In this document: positions 8,339 to 16,025 of the stretch, in pieces
How positions within the stretch are numbered: position 1 is the first letter of the stretch
How the letters are laid out: the number at the start of each line of letters is the position of its first letter
From: Flavobacterium difficile
Lineage (GTDB): Bacteria; Bacteroidota; Bacteroidia; Flavobacteriales; Flavobacteriaceae
Direction: 5' to 3'
NCBI RefSeq assembly: GCF_011392115.1
Contig: NZ_JAAJBT010000005.1
Location: 62,001-126,000, forward strand
DNA: 64,000 nt
Translations under genes and position numbers: made by a program
Notes under the pieces: generated by a model
What the model was told of the DNA's origin: nothing
Seen by the model: the letters and a program-made list of their open reading frames with translations, nothing else
Database searches by the model: none

Positions 8339-8761
8339 TTATACTATATATTTTGAAATTTTTTCTTTCATGTTTTCATTAAAAGGTTCTGCTTTGATAC
8401 TTTGTCTGTCTTCTTGAATTTTTACGTTGACTAAAGTTACTTCACCTTCTAAAACCGTTTTGTCGTCTTGGTTGGTGAATTGAAATCTGCATACGATTGA
8501 AGATGATTTTAATTCAGCTACCCATAATTTTTTGGTTAATACTTCTCCAATTCGTGCTGCATTTTTAAATTGTACTTTTAAATCTACGGTTGGAATGCCG
8601 TTACTTTCATGCATTTTGGAAAACGGTCTATCTAAAGCTTCTTCAAACCAATCTTCTACTATATCATTTAGCATTTCTAGAAAACGCGGATAGAAAACGA
8701 TTCCCGCGTAATCGATGTGTTTGAAACGAATTTTTTCTTGTTTTATAAAAGGTTGATTCAT
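8339..8761 (-). CDS. Acyl-CoA thioesterase, 4-hydroxybenzoyl-CoA thioesterase type (hot-dog fold)
   Basis: This is a 140-residue protein with the 4HBT signature RFKHIDYAGIVFYPRFLEM at residues 12-30, where Asp17 is the usual catalytic acid. The rest follows the hot-dog fold (helix NDIVEDWFEEAL, then strands). In CoA-dependent salicylate pathways a hot-dog thioesterase frees gentisate from gentisyl-CoA before ring cleavage. Its position between the CoA ligase/hydroxylase genes and the dioxygenase gene fits that step, or the amino analogue. Confidence 0.8.
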   Translation of the reverse strand: MNQPFIKQEKIRFKHIDYAGIVFYPRFLEMLNDIVEDWFEEALDRPFSKMHESNGIPTVDLKVQFKNAARIGEVLTKKLWVAELKSSSIVCRFQFTNQDDKTVLEGEVTLVNVKIQEDRQSIKAEPFNENMKEKISKYIV

Positions 8762-8791
8762 GTTTTTATATTATATCGCGATGTTGATTTT

Positions 8792-8820
8792 GCCAAAAGA
8801 CACCAAGTCGCTAAGTTATT
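8792..8820. repeat. Short intergenic repeat (GACACCAAGTCGCTAAGTT type)
   Basis: The block GCCAAAAGACACCAAGTCG followed by CTAAGTTATT resembles the flavobacterial spacer motif GCCACTAAGACACTAAGTT known to be dispersed in this group. A single copy was seen here. Confidence 0.4.
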
Positions 8821-8839
8821 TTTGTTTTAGTTGTTCTTG

Positions 8840-8943
8840 AGTACTAGCCCCGTTAGTAATGGAAATCCTTTTGTTTTTTTTCCTTAAAGAAAAGATTGCA
8901 ATCTCGTCCAATAGACGAGACGGAATTAGCTTCTAAAAAAAAA
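8840..8943. repeat. Intergenic repeat abutting the glutamate-synthase-like gene
   Basis: The element begins with TAGCCCCGTTAGTAATGG and ends with GGAATTAGCTTCTAAAA. It contains a hairpin, CTCGTC-CAATA-GACGAG. I recognise it as a repeat common between Flavobacterium genes. It reaches to the base just beyond the stop codon (8944-8946) of the neighbouring gene. Confidence 0.6.
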
Positions 8944-10506
8944 TTAGAAACTGGCTGCATTGGCTCTTTTCCAGAACGTATAAAACTCATTCGGAACGGT
9001 TGCTGGTTCTAACAAGGCGCCCACTTTTAATTCGGGATACGTTTCTTCATACGTTTGTATTTTTGACCGTTCAATTCTAGTGCTTACTACCGTTCTATCC
9101 ACTTCATCTGGATGTGCTAAACCGGCTGAAGCCATTAAATCCATTGCCGATTTTACGGTTTCATGATGATAACGAGCCACGCGAACACTTTTTTCTTCAG
9201 GCACTAAACCTTTTGTCAATCTTGGATCTTGAGTAGCCACTCCGGTTGGACACGTGTTATTATGACATTCTAAAGCTTGAATGCAACCTAAAGCGAACAT
9301 CATACCGCGAGCAGAATTACACAAATCGGCACCCAATGATAAATTTCTGATGATATCAAAACCGGTGATTACTTTACCAGATGCGATAATTTTAATTTGA
9401 TCTTTAATAGCAAAACCGTTTAAACAATCGTATACAAAAGCCAAAGCATCTCGCAATGGCATACCAACATGATCGGAATATTCTTGTGGTGCGGCACCTG
9501 TTCCGCCTTCTCCGCCATCGACTGTGATAAAATCTAGATAAGTTTTGGTTTCCACCATGGCTTTACAGATGGCGATAAATTCCGATTTATTTCCGATACA
9601 AATTTTAATTCCGATCGGTTTTCCGCCAGAACCTTTTCGTAATAACTTTACAAAATCCATTAATTCTAAAGGCGTGGTAAATGCCGAATGCGTTGGAGGC
9701 GACAAAATGTCTTTTCCTTTTGATACCAAACGAATTTCAGCAATTTCATCCGTAACTTTTTCTTTAGGTAAAATTCCGCCATGACCAGGTTTTGCACCTT
9801 GAGAAAACTTAATTTCTATCATTTTCACGTTGTCTAAAGTCGCTCTTTTTACGAATTCTTCATAATTGAATTTACCTTCATCGGTACGACAACTAAAATA
9901 ACCTGTTCCGATATTCCAAACCACATCACCACCAAGTAAATGATAGGGCGACAAACCGCCTTCGCCCGTATTATGAAAAAAACCGCCTTGTTTGGCGCCA
10001 TTATTTAAAGCTATAATAGCATTTTTACTTAAGGAACCGAAACTCATCGCGCTGATATTAAACAAACTTGCTTCATAAGGTTTTTCACATTGCGAAGAAC
10101 CAATTTTTACGCGTGGATTTTCGTTAACTTTTGAAAAAGGAATCGCTTTTATACTGTGATTGATCCATTCATACCCTTCTTTATACACGTCGAGTTGTGT
10201 TCCGAAAGGCATCGAATCGGTTTCTTTTTTACTTCTTTGTAAACGGTTGAAAGGTTTCCCATCTGTATCATTTTCTATGAAATATTGACGCGCACCTGGT
10301 CCGAGTGCTTCTAACAAATAGCGCATTCTTCCTAATAATGGAAAATTTCTACGAATGGTTTTTTTCGATTGATACATATCGTATAAGCCCATCATAATCA
10401 AAGGAACAAATATCAAAAGCAGAAAACAGAATTTCCAATTGATATAAATCAATATTCCCGTTAAGGAAAGAATGGTGATGCTTATAATTATAAATGCTTT
10501 TCTCAT
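8944..10506 (-). CDS. FMN-binding glutamate synthase-like membrane protein
   Basis: I start at the ATG at 10506 (520 residues); the frame is open to a TTG at 10551. Two N-terminal transmembrane helices are followed by the glutamate synthase alpha-subunit-like FMN/Fe-S domain: SAMSFGSLSKNA, THSAFTTP, VDGGEGGTGAAP, and the 3Fe-4S cysteines in CIQALECHNNTCPTGVATQ (C-x5-C-x4-C). The glutaminase domain of true GOGAT is absent, so it would have to use free ammonia or another substrate. Proteins of this class (YerD-like) have no firm function. Its place between the CoA ligase and the thioesterase suggests a link to ammonia or redox chemistry of the pathway. Confidence 0.8.
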   Translation of the reverse strand: MRKAFIIISITILSLTGILIYINWKFCFLLLIFVPLIMMGLYDMYQSKKTIRRNFPLLGRMRYLLEALGPGARQYFIENDTDGKPFNRLQRSKKETDSMPFGTQLDVYKEGYEWINHSIKAIPFSKVNENPRVKIGSSQCEKPYEASLFNISAMSFGSLSKNAIIALNNGAKQGGFFHNTGEGGLSPYHLLGGDVVWNIGTGYFSCRTDEGKFNYEEFVKRATLDNVKMIEIKFSQGAKPGHGGILPKEKVTDEIAEIRLVSKGKDILSPPTHSAFTTPLELMDFVKLLRKGSGGKPIGIKICIGNKSEFIAICKAMVETKTYLDFITVDGGEGGTGAAPQEYSDHVGMPLRDALAFVYDCLNGFAIKDQIKIIASGKVITGFDIIRNLSLGADLCNSARGMMFALGCIQALECHNNTCPTGVATQDPRLTKGLVPEEKSVRVARYHHETVKSAMDLMASAGLAHPDEVDRTVVSTRIERSKIQTYEETYPELKVGALLEPATVPNEFYTFWKRANAASF

Positions 10507-10566
10507 TGTTTTCTTATTACAAATTATGATGAAATTCTGAAACAAGTTCAAAATAACAAAATAGGC

Positions 10567-12168
10567 TTATTTCAACTTAAATCGTTGAATTTTACCTGTT
10601 TCTGTTTTAGGTAAACTATCTACAAAATTAATGATTCTTGGATATTTATATGGCGCTGCTGTATTTTTAAACCAATTTTGAATTTCAATTTTAAAATCAT
10701 CTGCGGCTTTATTATGTTCTTTTAATACGATATGTGCGCAAACCAACATGCCTCGTTCTTCATCTGGCAAACCTACAACGGCACATTCTAAAATGGCATC
10801 GTGAGTTAAAAGTACGGATTCTACTTCAATTGCAGCAATATTATAGCCAGAAGAAATAATCATATCATCGCCACGGGCTACAAAATAGAAATAACCTTCT
10901 TTATCTTGACGAAAAATATCGCCTGTAATATTCCAGCCATTTTCTACATATTCCTTTTGTTTGTCTTCTCGGTTTAAATATTTACAACCTGTGATACCTC
11001 GAACTGCTAATCTTCCGGCTTCATTTCTTGGTACTTCATTTCCTTTTGCGTCGATAACTTTAGCTTCGTAACCTGTAATGGCTAATCCAGTTGCACCTGG
11101 TTTCATGTTTTCTTCATGGGATGAAATGAAAATATGAAGCATTTCTGTGGCGCCAATTCCGTCTATAATTTTTAATCCTGTTGCGTCATAACAATCTTGC
11201 CAAACTTTTAAAGGTAAGGTTTCACCAGCTGAAACACACTTTCTTAAACTTGAAATATCGAACTCTTTCACTTTTGTAGTGATGATTCGCCAAGCCGTTG
11301 GAGCGGTGAAACAAATGGTAATCTTAAAATCTTGAATTGCTTTTAATAGCAAATCAGGACTAGGTTTTTCGATTAAGAAAGTAGAAGCACCGAAATACAT
11401 TGGAAATAAAACCAATCCGCCTAATCCGAAGGTAAATCCGAGTGGTGGACTTCCTGTAAAAACATCATCTGGAGTCGGTTGTAAAGCGTATTTTGGAAAC
11501 GCTTCGCAAATATTTAAAATATCTTTGTGATAATGCGCGGTCATTTTTGGCAAACCAGTTGTTCCTGAAGTGAAACCAATTAAAGCTACTGAATCAGATT
11601 TAGTAGGATAATTTTGAAACGTTTTGGGTTTAGATTCTAGTCTCTTTTCTAATCCCGCAGTTTCTGGAGAATTTCTGAAGAAACTTACTTTTTTTAAATA
11701 GTCCGATTGCACCAAGTTCATTTCTTCGGCCAAATCGGCATCGCAAAAGGCGTGAGAAATTTCGGCACAGTTAATTATGGTTGTTAATTCTTTCGAACGC
11801 AATAATGGCATGGTTGCAACTACAATTCCACCTGCTTTTAATATCGCAAACCAGCACGCCACCATCATAGGATTATTGGCAGAACGAATTAATACGCGAT
11901 TTCCAGATTGCAAACCGAAATCGTCTACTAAAACATGTGCGATTTGATTCGCTTTCTCATATAAATCTTGATACGTCCAAGTTTCGTCAAATGTTCGGAT
12001 GCAAATTTGATTTCCACGACCTGCAGCAATATGACTATCGAGTAATTTTTCCACACAATTCAGTTGATCTGGTCGATTGAATTGAGGCCAATCTAAAAAC
12101 ACATAATCGGGTTGTAATGCCTGATTAGGTAAATTTATATGTGCGAAATTGTCTTCGTAATGTTTCAT
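10567..12168 (-). CDS. Aryl-CoA ligase (AMP-binding; benzoate/2-aminobenzoate/salicylate type)
   Basis: With the ATG start at 12168 it has 533 residues; a TTG lies 18 bp upstream. The adenylation signature FTSGTTGLPKM, the YNIAAIEVE segment and the C-terminal PKTETGKIQRFKLK lysine loop mark a complete acyl-adenylate/CoA ligase. The N-terminal LDWPQFNRPDQLNCVEKLLD resembles benzoate-CoA and 2-aminobenzoate-CoA ligases. It should activate an aromatic acid as its CoA thioester before ring hydroxylation by the product of the adjacent upstream gene. The exact acid (salicylate, anthranilate or another) cannot be read from the sequence. Confidence 0.8.
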   Translation of the reverse strand: MKHYEDNFAHINLPNQALQPDYVFLDWPQFNRPDQLNCVEKLLDSHIAAGRGNQICIRTFDETWTYQDLYEKANQIAHVLVDDFGLQSGNRVLIRSANNPMMVACWFAILKAGGIVVATMPLLRSKELTTIINCAEISHAFCDADLAEEMNLVQSDYLKKVSFFRNSPETAGLEKRLESKPKTFQNYPTKSDSVALIGFTSGTTGLPKMTAHYHKDILNICEAFPKYALQPTPDDVFTGSPPLGFTFGLGGLVLFPMYFGASTFLIEKPSPDLLLKAIQDFKITICFTAPTAWRIITTKVKEFDISSLRKCVSAGETLPLKVWQDCYDATGLKIIDGIGATEMLHIFISSHEENMKPGATGLAITGYEAKVIDAKGNEVPRNEAGRLAVRGITGCKYLNREDKQKEYVENGWNITGDIFRQDKEGYFYFVARGDDMIISSGYNIAAIEVESVLLTHDAILECAVVGLPDEERGMLVCAHIVLKEHNKAADDFKIEIQNWFKNTAAPYKYPRIINFVDSLPKTETGKIQRFKLK

Positions 12169-12187
12169 TTTTTTGAAAGTATACAAA

Positions 12188-14482
12188 TTAATTCTTCTTA
12201 TTACTCTTCGGTTTCAATGCTTTTTTCATTCCTTCTATTTGTTTTCTTTCTGAAGCTTTGAAAGGATACAAATGAGAAATTCCCATTTTATAAGGATTTG
12301 GAATATCTGTGGCTTGAAATTGTTCGTAAGCTTGTGTATTTCTTACAAAATTCGCATCTAATAATAAAGGTCTTCCTAATGCGACCAAATCGGCTCGACC
12401 GTTTAAAATTATGGTATTAATTTGATCGATATCCTGAATGTAACCTGCAGTTATTGTTGGTACATGAACCGTATTTCTTATTGTATCTGAAAAAGGCGTT
12501 TGCCACATTCTTCCCGTTTGCGGTTTTTGATGCGCTACTGTATTTCCTGTCGAAACATTAATAATATCTGCACCTGAATTTTTAAAAGCCGTTGCAATAA
12601 AAATAACCTCTTCATCTGAAATTCCGTTTTCTGCCCAATCTGTAGCAGAAATTCGAACCGACATTGGTTTTTCTTTAGGGAACGCATTTCGCATTTCGGT
12701 GAAAACTCGTAAAGGAAATTTTAATCTGTTTTCGATATTTCCGCCGAATTCGTCTGTTCTCGAATTGGTTAATGGAGATAAAAAGGACGCTAATAAAAAT
12801 CCGTGATGCGCTTGCAATTCAATCATATCAAATCCTGCTACTTCTGCATTTTTTGTAGCTTGTACGAATTGAGAAGTTACTAAATCCATATCGACCAAAG
12901 TCATGGCTTTTGGAGTTGCCGAATTTTCATTAAACGGAATGGCTGATGCAGCAAGTAATTCCCAATTTGTTCCAGTAAAACTTTCTTCCCAAGGTTTTTT
13001 AGTCGCACCTTTCCTTCCGGAATGTCCTAATTGTATGGCGACTTTAGTTTGTGTATAAGTATGAATGAAATTGGTAATTCGTTTCCATTCAGAAATTTGA
13101 TTTTCGTTGTAAATTCCGGCACAACCTTCTGTAATTCTTCCTGTTTCCGAAATAGCTGTCATTTCCGTTACAATCAACCCTAAACCACCAACTGCTCTTG
13201 ATGTGTAATGTTGAAAATGCCAATCGTTTACTAAGCCTTCTTTTGCAGCATATTGTCCCATTGGCGCCATTACAATTCGGTTTTGTAATTCTAAATTACG
13301 AAGTTGAAAAGTTGAAAAAGCGGCTGATTGATTTTTGTCATCAACGTTAGTATTAGTATTGAATTCATTTAATACTTTATCTGTAAAAGACTGGTCTCTT
13401 AATCGTAAATTCTCATAAGTGACTTTTTTCGCACGCGTCATACATCCGAAAGCAAATTGATAAAACGGATGTTGGTTGTGACGGTTCATGTTTTCGAACC
13501 AATCTAAAGAAACTAAAGCGGCGTATTGAATCATTTCAACTGTATTTCTACGAGACTTGTCATATTGTTGAAAAGCAGCTTGCACATCTGTTGGATTAGC
13601 AAGTACGGCATCTGACAAACCAATCGCTGAATCCATGGCTAACTTGGTTCCTGAACCTATAGAGTAATGCGCAGTAGCTTTCGCATCACCAAGTAAAACA
13701 ATATTTTTATGGTACCAATTTTCATTCGTAACATGCGGAAATTGTCGCCAATGCGATTTATTTGTGATTAACGGATGTCCGTCTAATTCTTCTTTGAAAA
13801 TCTCAGAAATTTTAGTGATGGTGTCTGCTTCATTGGTGACTTCAAAATTAAATTTTTGCCAAGTTTCGTCAGAACATTCGAAAATCCAAGTACTCATTCC
13901 TTCTTCGTATTGATAAGAATGTGCTACAATAAGTCCGTGTTCCGTATTTCTGAAAAAATAAGTAAACGCGTCTAAAGGTTTAGTAGAACCCAACCAAACG
14001 AAACGATTTTGTTTTTGTACGATTTTTGTTCCGAATTCCTTTTCATATTTTGTACGAATACTACTTCCAATTCCATCTGAAGCAATAACCATATCGGCAG
14101 TTTCGAAGAGAGAAAGATCCGCCACATTCTGTTCGAAATGCAGATTCACACCTTCTTCCAAACATCTTTGTTGTAATAATTGCAATAAAGTTTTTCGAGA
14201 ACAACCACAAAATCCATTTCCTGCGATGCTAACTTCTTCTCCATCTCGAGCGATAATGATATCATCCCAATAAGCAAACTTACTACGAATTAATTCATAT
14301 GATTGCATGTCGCGTTTTAAGAACTCACCTAAAGTTTCATCTGAAAAAACCACACCAAATCCGAAACTATCATCGGGTTTGTTGCGTTCATACACGTCGA
14401 TTTGACACTCTGGCATGGCTTTTTTGGTTAATATCGAAAAATAAAGTCCGCCAGGACCACCACCAATTACTGCTATTTTCAT
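12188..14482 (-). CDS. Fusion: salicylyl-/anthraniloyl-CoA 5-hydroxylase plus Old Yellow Enzyme reductase
   Basis: This is a 764-residue two-domain protein. Residues 1 to about 385 form an FAD monooxygenase of the salicylate-hydroxylase type, with Rossmann motif GGGPGGLYF near residue 7, and NIVLLGDAKATAHYSIGSG binding FAD. From about residue 393 a complete Old Yellow Enzyme barrel follows (FQLRNLELQNRIVMAPMGQYA, IQLGHSGRKG, ALGRPLL near the end). This fusion is known as salicylyl-CoA 5-hydroxylase/oxidoreductase, and as 2-aminobenzoyl-CoA monooxygenase/reductase in the anthranilate pathway of Azoarcus evansii. It hydroxylates an aryl-CoA at C5. The OYE half may also reduce the ring. Confidence 0.85.
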   Translation of the reverse strand: MKIAVIGGGPGGLYFSILTKKAMPECQIDVYERNKPDDSFGFGVVFSDETLGEFLKRDMQSYELIRSKFAYWDDIIIARDGEEVSIAGNGFCGCSRKTLLQLLQQRCLEEGVNLHFEQNVADLSLFETADMVIASDGIGSSIRTKYEKEFGTKIVQKQNRFVWLGSTKPLDAFTYFFRNTEHGLIVAHSYQYEEGMSTWIFECSDETWQKFNFEVTNEADTITKISEIFKEELDGHPLITNKSHWRQFPHVTNENWYHKNIVLLGDAKATAHYSIGSGTKLAMDSAIGLSDAVLANPTDVQAAFQQYDKSRRNTVEMIQYAALVSLDWFENMNRHNQHPFYQFAFGCMTRAKKVTYENLRLRDQSFTDKVLNEFNTNTNVDDKNQSAAFSTFQLRNLELQNRIVMAPMGQYAAKEGLVNDWHFQHYTSRAVGGLGLIVTEMTAISETGRITEGCAGIYNENQISEWKRITNFIHTYTQTKVAIQLGHSGRKGATKKPWEESFTGTNWELLAASAIPFNENSATPKAMTLVDMDLVTSQFVQATKNAEVAGFDMIELQAHHGFLLASFLSPLTNSRTDEFGGNIENRLKFPLRVFTEMRNAFPKEKPMSVRISATDWAENGISDEEVIFIATAFKNSGADIINVSTGNTVAHQKPQTGRMWQTPFSDTIRNTVHVPTITAGYIQDIDQINTIILNGRADLVALGRPLLLDANFVRNTQAYEQFQATDIPNPYKMGISHLYPFKASERKQIEGMKKALKPKSNKKN

Positions 14483-14547
14483 TTATACTGAACTTGTTTC
14501 AGTATCTCAAGTTATCAAGATACTATTTTTACTATTATTTTTGTTTG

Positions 14548-14610
14548 GAACACAGATTTAAGAAATTTAAAAAATCATAATAATTACTTTAATTTCTTAA
14601 ATCTGTGTTC
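14548..14610. repeat. Perfect inverted repeat, third copy of the ACACAGATT element
   Basis: Two perfectly complementary 20-bp arms lie at 14548-14567 (GAACACAGATTTAAG...) and 14591-14610 (...TTAAATCTGTGTTC), with a 23-bp A+T-rich loop. It is the same family as the second half of the repeats at 4921 and 8203, without the GC-rich block. It lies between the flavin reductase and hydroxylase genes. Confidence 0.8.
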
Positions 14611-14613
14611 TTA

Positions 14614-15219
14614 TTATCCTCTTTTTATAGAAAAAATTTCTCCTATTTTACTATAATTAGATCCTGCTAAACGAGCAACAGGTTTGTAAGTGTCTAAATT
14701 GATTCTGTAATTGTCTTCAAGAATAGCATCATCGATATGCATCGTAAGTATTTTTCCGATGATAATACAAGCGCCACCATTTTGATGGTTTTCGATAAAA
14801 TAATGATGTACCATTTCACATTCAAAATGCACTAAACTTTCTTTGACTCTTTTGGGTTTGATGTAAACAGAATCGATTGGTGTTACGTTTGCTAATTCGA
14901 ATTCATCCACATCTGGTGCTACATTTTGAGCTGTGGTATTCATTTGTTCCACTATATCTTCAGTGACCAAATTGACTACAAACTGATGGTTGGCAAGAAT
15001 ATTATTGAGTGTATCTTTGTTTTTATTTCCTGTTCTCACGGTAGAAAACATGATATGAGGTGGATCTTCACTAACCACATTAAAGAAAGAAAAGGGTGCT
15101 AAATTGTGAGTTCCATTAGAATCTATAGAAGAAACCCAAGCAATTGGACGTGGAATAACAGTTCCGGTTAACAGTTTGTATAAAGCCGAAGATTCGGTAT
15201 TTTGAATATCAAATTGCAT
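14614..15219 (-). CDS. Flavin reductase family protein (FMN-binding split barrel)
   Basis: This is a 201-residue protein with the split-barrel signature TGTVIPRPIAWVSSIDSNG ... NLAPFSFFNVVSEDPP (residues about 18-53) and a GGACIIIGKI strand in the second half. The family reduces free flavin, or binds FMN as a partner of flavin-dependent oxygenases. It is the first gene of the minus-strand aromatic cluster. The hydroxylase fusion carries its own OYE domain, so the precise partner is not obvious. Confidence 0.8.
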   Translation of the reverse strand: MQFDIQNTESSALYKLLTGTVIPRPIAWVSSIDSNGTHNLAPFSFFNVVSEDPPHIMFSTVRTGNKNKDTLNNILANHQFVVNLVTEDIVEQMNTTAQNVAPDVDEFELANVTPIDSVYIKPKRVKESLVHFECEMVHHYFIENHQNGGACIIIGKILTMHIDDAILEDNYRINLDTYKPVARLAGSNYSKIGEIFSIKRG

Positions 15220-15239
15220 TTGAAAGATTTTAGTATCTT

Positions 15240-15247
15240 CAAAAATA
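15240..15247 (-). promoter_or_regulatory. Possible −7 box of the aromatic cluster
   Basis: On the minus strand TATTTTTG matches TAnnTTTG, 20 bp upstream of the flavin reductase ATG. No good TTTG is present at the −33 distance, so the promoter may need an activator. No regulator gene is found in the cluster. Confidence 0.35.
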
Positions 15248-15324
15248 AGTTAAAAATTATAATAATAATATTTTTTTAGATGTAAAATTTTCTGATTTTT
15301 AGAAGGATTTGTGTGATTTTTAAA

Positions 15325-15924
15325 TTATTTTATAATCCACATAAGCATGCTTTTATTAGTTGTAAGAAGTTGGTCGATTTCTTTCATACTTTCGTTTGAA
15401 ACTGCTGGACAACCCCAACCTTCTGGTGTGCCTTCCGGATATACTTCATTAGAAGGAACTTTTTCCCAGGAATGCAAAACAATAGCTCGTTTTACGGCGT
15501 TAGAATTAGTTTTATCTTTCCCGATTAGTAGGTAATTTACTTTAATTCCCCATTGACTGACACCACGAGAACTTATTACATACTTTCCAATGGAAGAACA
15601 ATGTGAATCGGGCTCGTTTGATATTGGTGCATTTTCTTTACTGGTCGTCCAACTCCACATATGAGATCCACAACCGTGACTAACCATATATGATTTTATT
15701 TTTTTGTTAGTCTTTAAATCGTAAACAAAAAAACGTTTCAATCCAGAATGTAAGGCCAAATCAATTAGAATAAATTTATTCTGATTAAGGGTGTTTTTTT
15801 GGCAATATTCTTTTGCTTCTTTGAGGATTGAAGAATAGTCTTTTGGCTTTATTTCTTTTTTTGAAACTTCTTTTTGACAAGAAAAAAACAAGAAGGCTAA
15901 AAGGAATATTTTAATGTAATGCAT
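15325..15924 (-). CDS. L,D-transpeptidase-like lipoprotein (YkuD_2/murein catalytic domain family)
   Basis: I use the ATG at 15924 (199 residues), because the upstream in-frame ATG at 15999 lies inside the infB terminator and the internal start gives a clean lipoprotein signal (LLAFLFFSC). The catalytic domain has HSGLKRFFVYD, VSHGCGSH and the terminal His-Ser ... GWGCPAVSNESM motif with the expected catalytic Cys. The family is related to L,D-transpeptidases and acts on peptidoglycan in the periplasm. It is a stand-alone gene downstream of infB. Confidence 0.75.
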   Translation of the reverse strand: MHYIKIFLLAFLFFSCQKEVSKKEIKPKDYSSILKEAKEYCQKNTLNQNKFILIDLALHSGLKRFFVYDLKTNKKIKSYMVSHGCGSHMWSWTTSKENAPISNEPDSHCSSIGKYVISSRGVSQWGIKVNYLLIGKDKTNSNAVKRAIVLHSWEKVPSNEVYPEGTPEGWGCPAVSNESMKEIDQLLTTNKSMLMWIIK

Positions 15925-15978
15925 TGGAATTTTATGGAATAACGAATAAATTTTAAGTTTATTGTTTCTTTTAAGAAT

Positions 15979-16012
15979 AAAAAAAGTCCCAATTTTCATT
16001 GGGACTTTTTGT
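15979..16012 (-). terminator. Rho-independent terminator of the rimP-nusA-infB operon
   Basis: An 11-bp stem (AAAAAGTCCCA at 15981-15991, TGGGACTTTTT at 16000-16010) with T-runs in both directions begins 14 bp beyond the infB stop codon. Confidence 0.85.
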
Positions 16013-16025
16013 TTATCAAAATATT

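Noticed and set aside
15925..15999. Longer N-terminus for the L,D-transpeptidase-like lipoprotein
   Set aside because: The extension starts inside the infB terminator and would bury the lipoprotein signal.
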